Below, one piece after another: positions 43,478 through 43,964 of a DNA stretch of 43,964 nt (the stretch's first letter is position 1; every line of letters starts with the position of its first letter). The translations under genes were made by a program, and so were the position numbers. The notes under the pieces are model-generated. The model saw only the letters and a program-made list of their open reading frames with translations. It searched no databases and had not been told where the DNA came from. The stretch is from Chryseobacterium potabilaquae (GTDB taxonomy: Bacteria; Bacteroidota; Bacteroidia; Flavobacteriales; Weeksellaceae). The DNA lies in assembly GCF_902728265.1 (NCBI RefSeq), contig NZ_CACVBR010000032.1:1-43964 (forward strand), given 5' to 3'.

Positions 43478-43506
43478 GGGTTAAATATAAAATTTAGCCC
43501 TTTTTT
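43478..43506 (+). terminator. rho-independent terminator (probable host tRNA terminator)
   Basis: GGGTTAAAT (43478-43486), a five-base loop and ATTTAGCCC (43492-43500) pair with one G-T wobble, followed by TTTTTT. It stands directly after the tRNA-Ser-like end, so it is probably the original terminator of that tRNA. Confidence 0.8.
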
Positions 43507-43514
43507 ATTTTCAA

Positions 43515-43931
43515 GTGAACAAAAGCAATTCTTATCACCATCAAATTCAAGTATTTTCTTCATTTGAAGAATTAGTACACACTCCTTTTAAAGGAAAGTC
43601 AAATGCATTTTGTTGGCATAGAAATTTAGAAGGCGATTTTAAAGAAATCGTTTCTCAGCTCCAATTAAAAGAAAATATTACGGAAGTTTCAACGAAAGAT
43701 TTATTGTCCCTTTCATTATCAAAAAAAGGAGATCAGGCAAGAGAAATATTGTTAAATGATTTACAATTATTAACGGATCAGGCGCAAAACTTGGGGGGCT
43801 ATGCAAAAAGTTTGGATAATCTGAATAAGAAAAAGGCTCTGTCTTTTACCCCTCTTAGTTGCAATCTAAAGTTTTTGATTTTCGCATTAAAAGACTCTGC
43901 TGAAGCATTGGTACTTCTATTATCAAAATAG
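43515..43931 (+). CDS. probable host gene, DUF1826-like N-terminus (uncertain)
   Basis: The start is GTG at 43515. The first 80-90 residues (VFSSFEELVHTPFKGKSNAFCWHRNLEGDFKEIVSQL, then AREILLNDLQLL) resemble, from memory, the N-terminus of DUF1826 proteins. The remaining 45 residues (NLGGYAKSLDNLNKKK...LLLSK) do not fit this family, so the gene may be a truncated or frameshifted copy. It is to the right of the putative attR, hence outside the prophage. Confidence 0.4.
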   Translation: MNKSNSYHHQIQVFSSFEELVHTPFKGKSNAFCWHRNLEGDFKEIVSQLQLKENITEVSTKDLLSLSLSKKGDQAREILLNDLQLLTDQAQNLGGYAKSLDNLNKKKALSFTPLSCNLKFLIFALKDSAEALVLLLSK

Positions 43932-43964
43932 TTTAAGATATCCCTATAATGATTCATTACTGTT

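Noticed and set aside
1..43964. CRISPR array, complete tRNA, rRNA, diversity-generating retroelement
   Set aside because: No regular repeat-spacer pattern, no complete cloverleaf, and no reverse transcriptase were seen.

Overview
The window is most of a temperate tailed phage (prophage) in an AT-rich Bacteroidota genome, probably Flavobacteriia/Weeksellaceae (Chryseobacterium-like). This is inferred from Bacteroidota-type promoters (TAnnTTTG at -7, TTG near -33), a type IX secretion (T9SS) sorting domain, Bacteroidota-style split RHS proteins and the style of the phage genes. No tRNA gene, rRNA gene or CRISPR array is visible. No integrase is visible either, so the left prophage end and probably the integrase lie to the left of position 1.

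Region 1 (about 157-23101, minus strand) is the late module. In the direction of transcription it holds two small genes, terminase small and large subunits, tail-assembly chaperone G with a -1 frame T extension, tape measure, two tail-tip/baseplate-like proteins, a probable tail-tube protein, portal, a head morphogenesis protein, connector/completion genes, a scaffold candidate, major capsid, tail fibre, a holin-like membrane protein, a PD-(D/E)XK-like accessory protein and an amidase endolysin. The tail genes lie before the portal and capsid genes, the reverse of the usual siphovirus order. Three sites share the palindrome ATTTTGwCAAAAT, exactly 25 nt before a TAnnTTTG box, and are proposed late promoters. 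The one upstream of the capsid gene is bidirectional and also serves a two-gene plus-strand insertion.

Region 2 (about 23350-34030, plus strand) is cargo inserted against the direction of the phage genes. It starts with a T9SS-sorted repeat protein, an RHS-like protein and an RHS core protein ending in an HNH nuclease toxin domain, followed by a DUF4262 gene in immunity position. Three more immunity-type genes follow (ankyrin, DUF2750, Imm26). Each is preceded by a short, start-less reading frame that looks like the 3' tail of a lost toxin and whose stop overlaps the start of the immunity gene. I read this as a fossil record of toxin-tip replacement carried by a prophage.

Region 3 (about 34069-41100, minus strand) is the early module: small leader genes, a coiled-coil DUF1351-like protein, an ssDNA-binding-like protein, a YqaJ/lambda-type exonuclease, a NinB-like protein, DUF3820, an HNH protein and a replication-initiator-like protein. 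It is driven from a canonical promoter divergent from an S24 (CI/LexA-type) repressor at 41230.

Region 4 (41230-43475, plus strand) is the lysogeny end: the repressor, a divergent second RecA probably in the same operon, a broken HTH gene with two in-frame amber codons, and then a 14-nt tRNA-Ser-like 3' end plus terminator taken as the right attachment site. A probable host gene starts at 43515.
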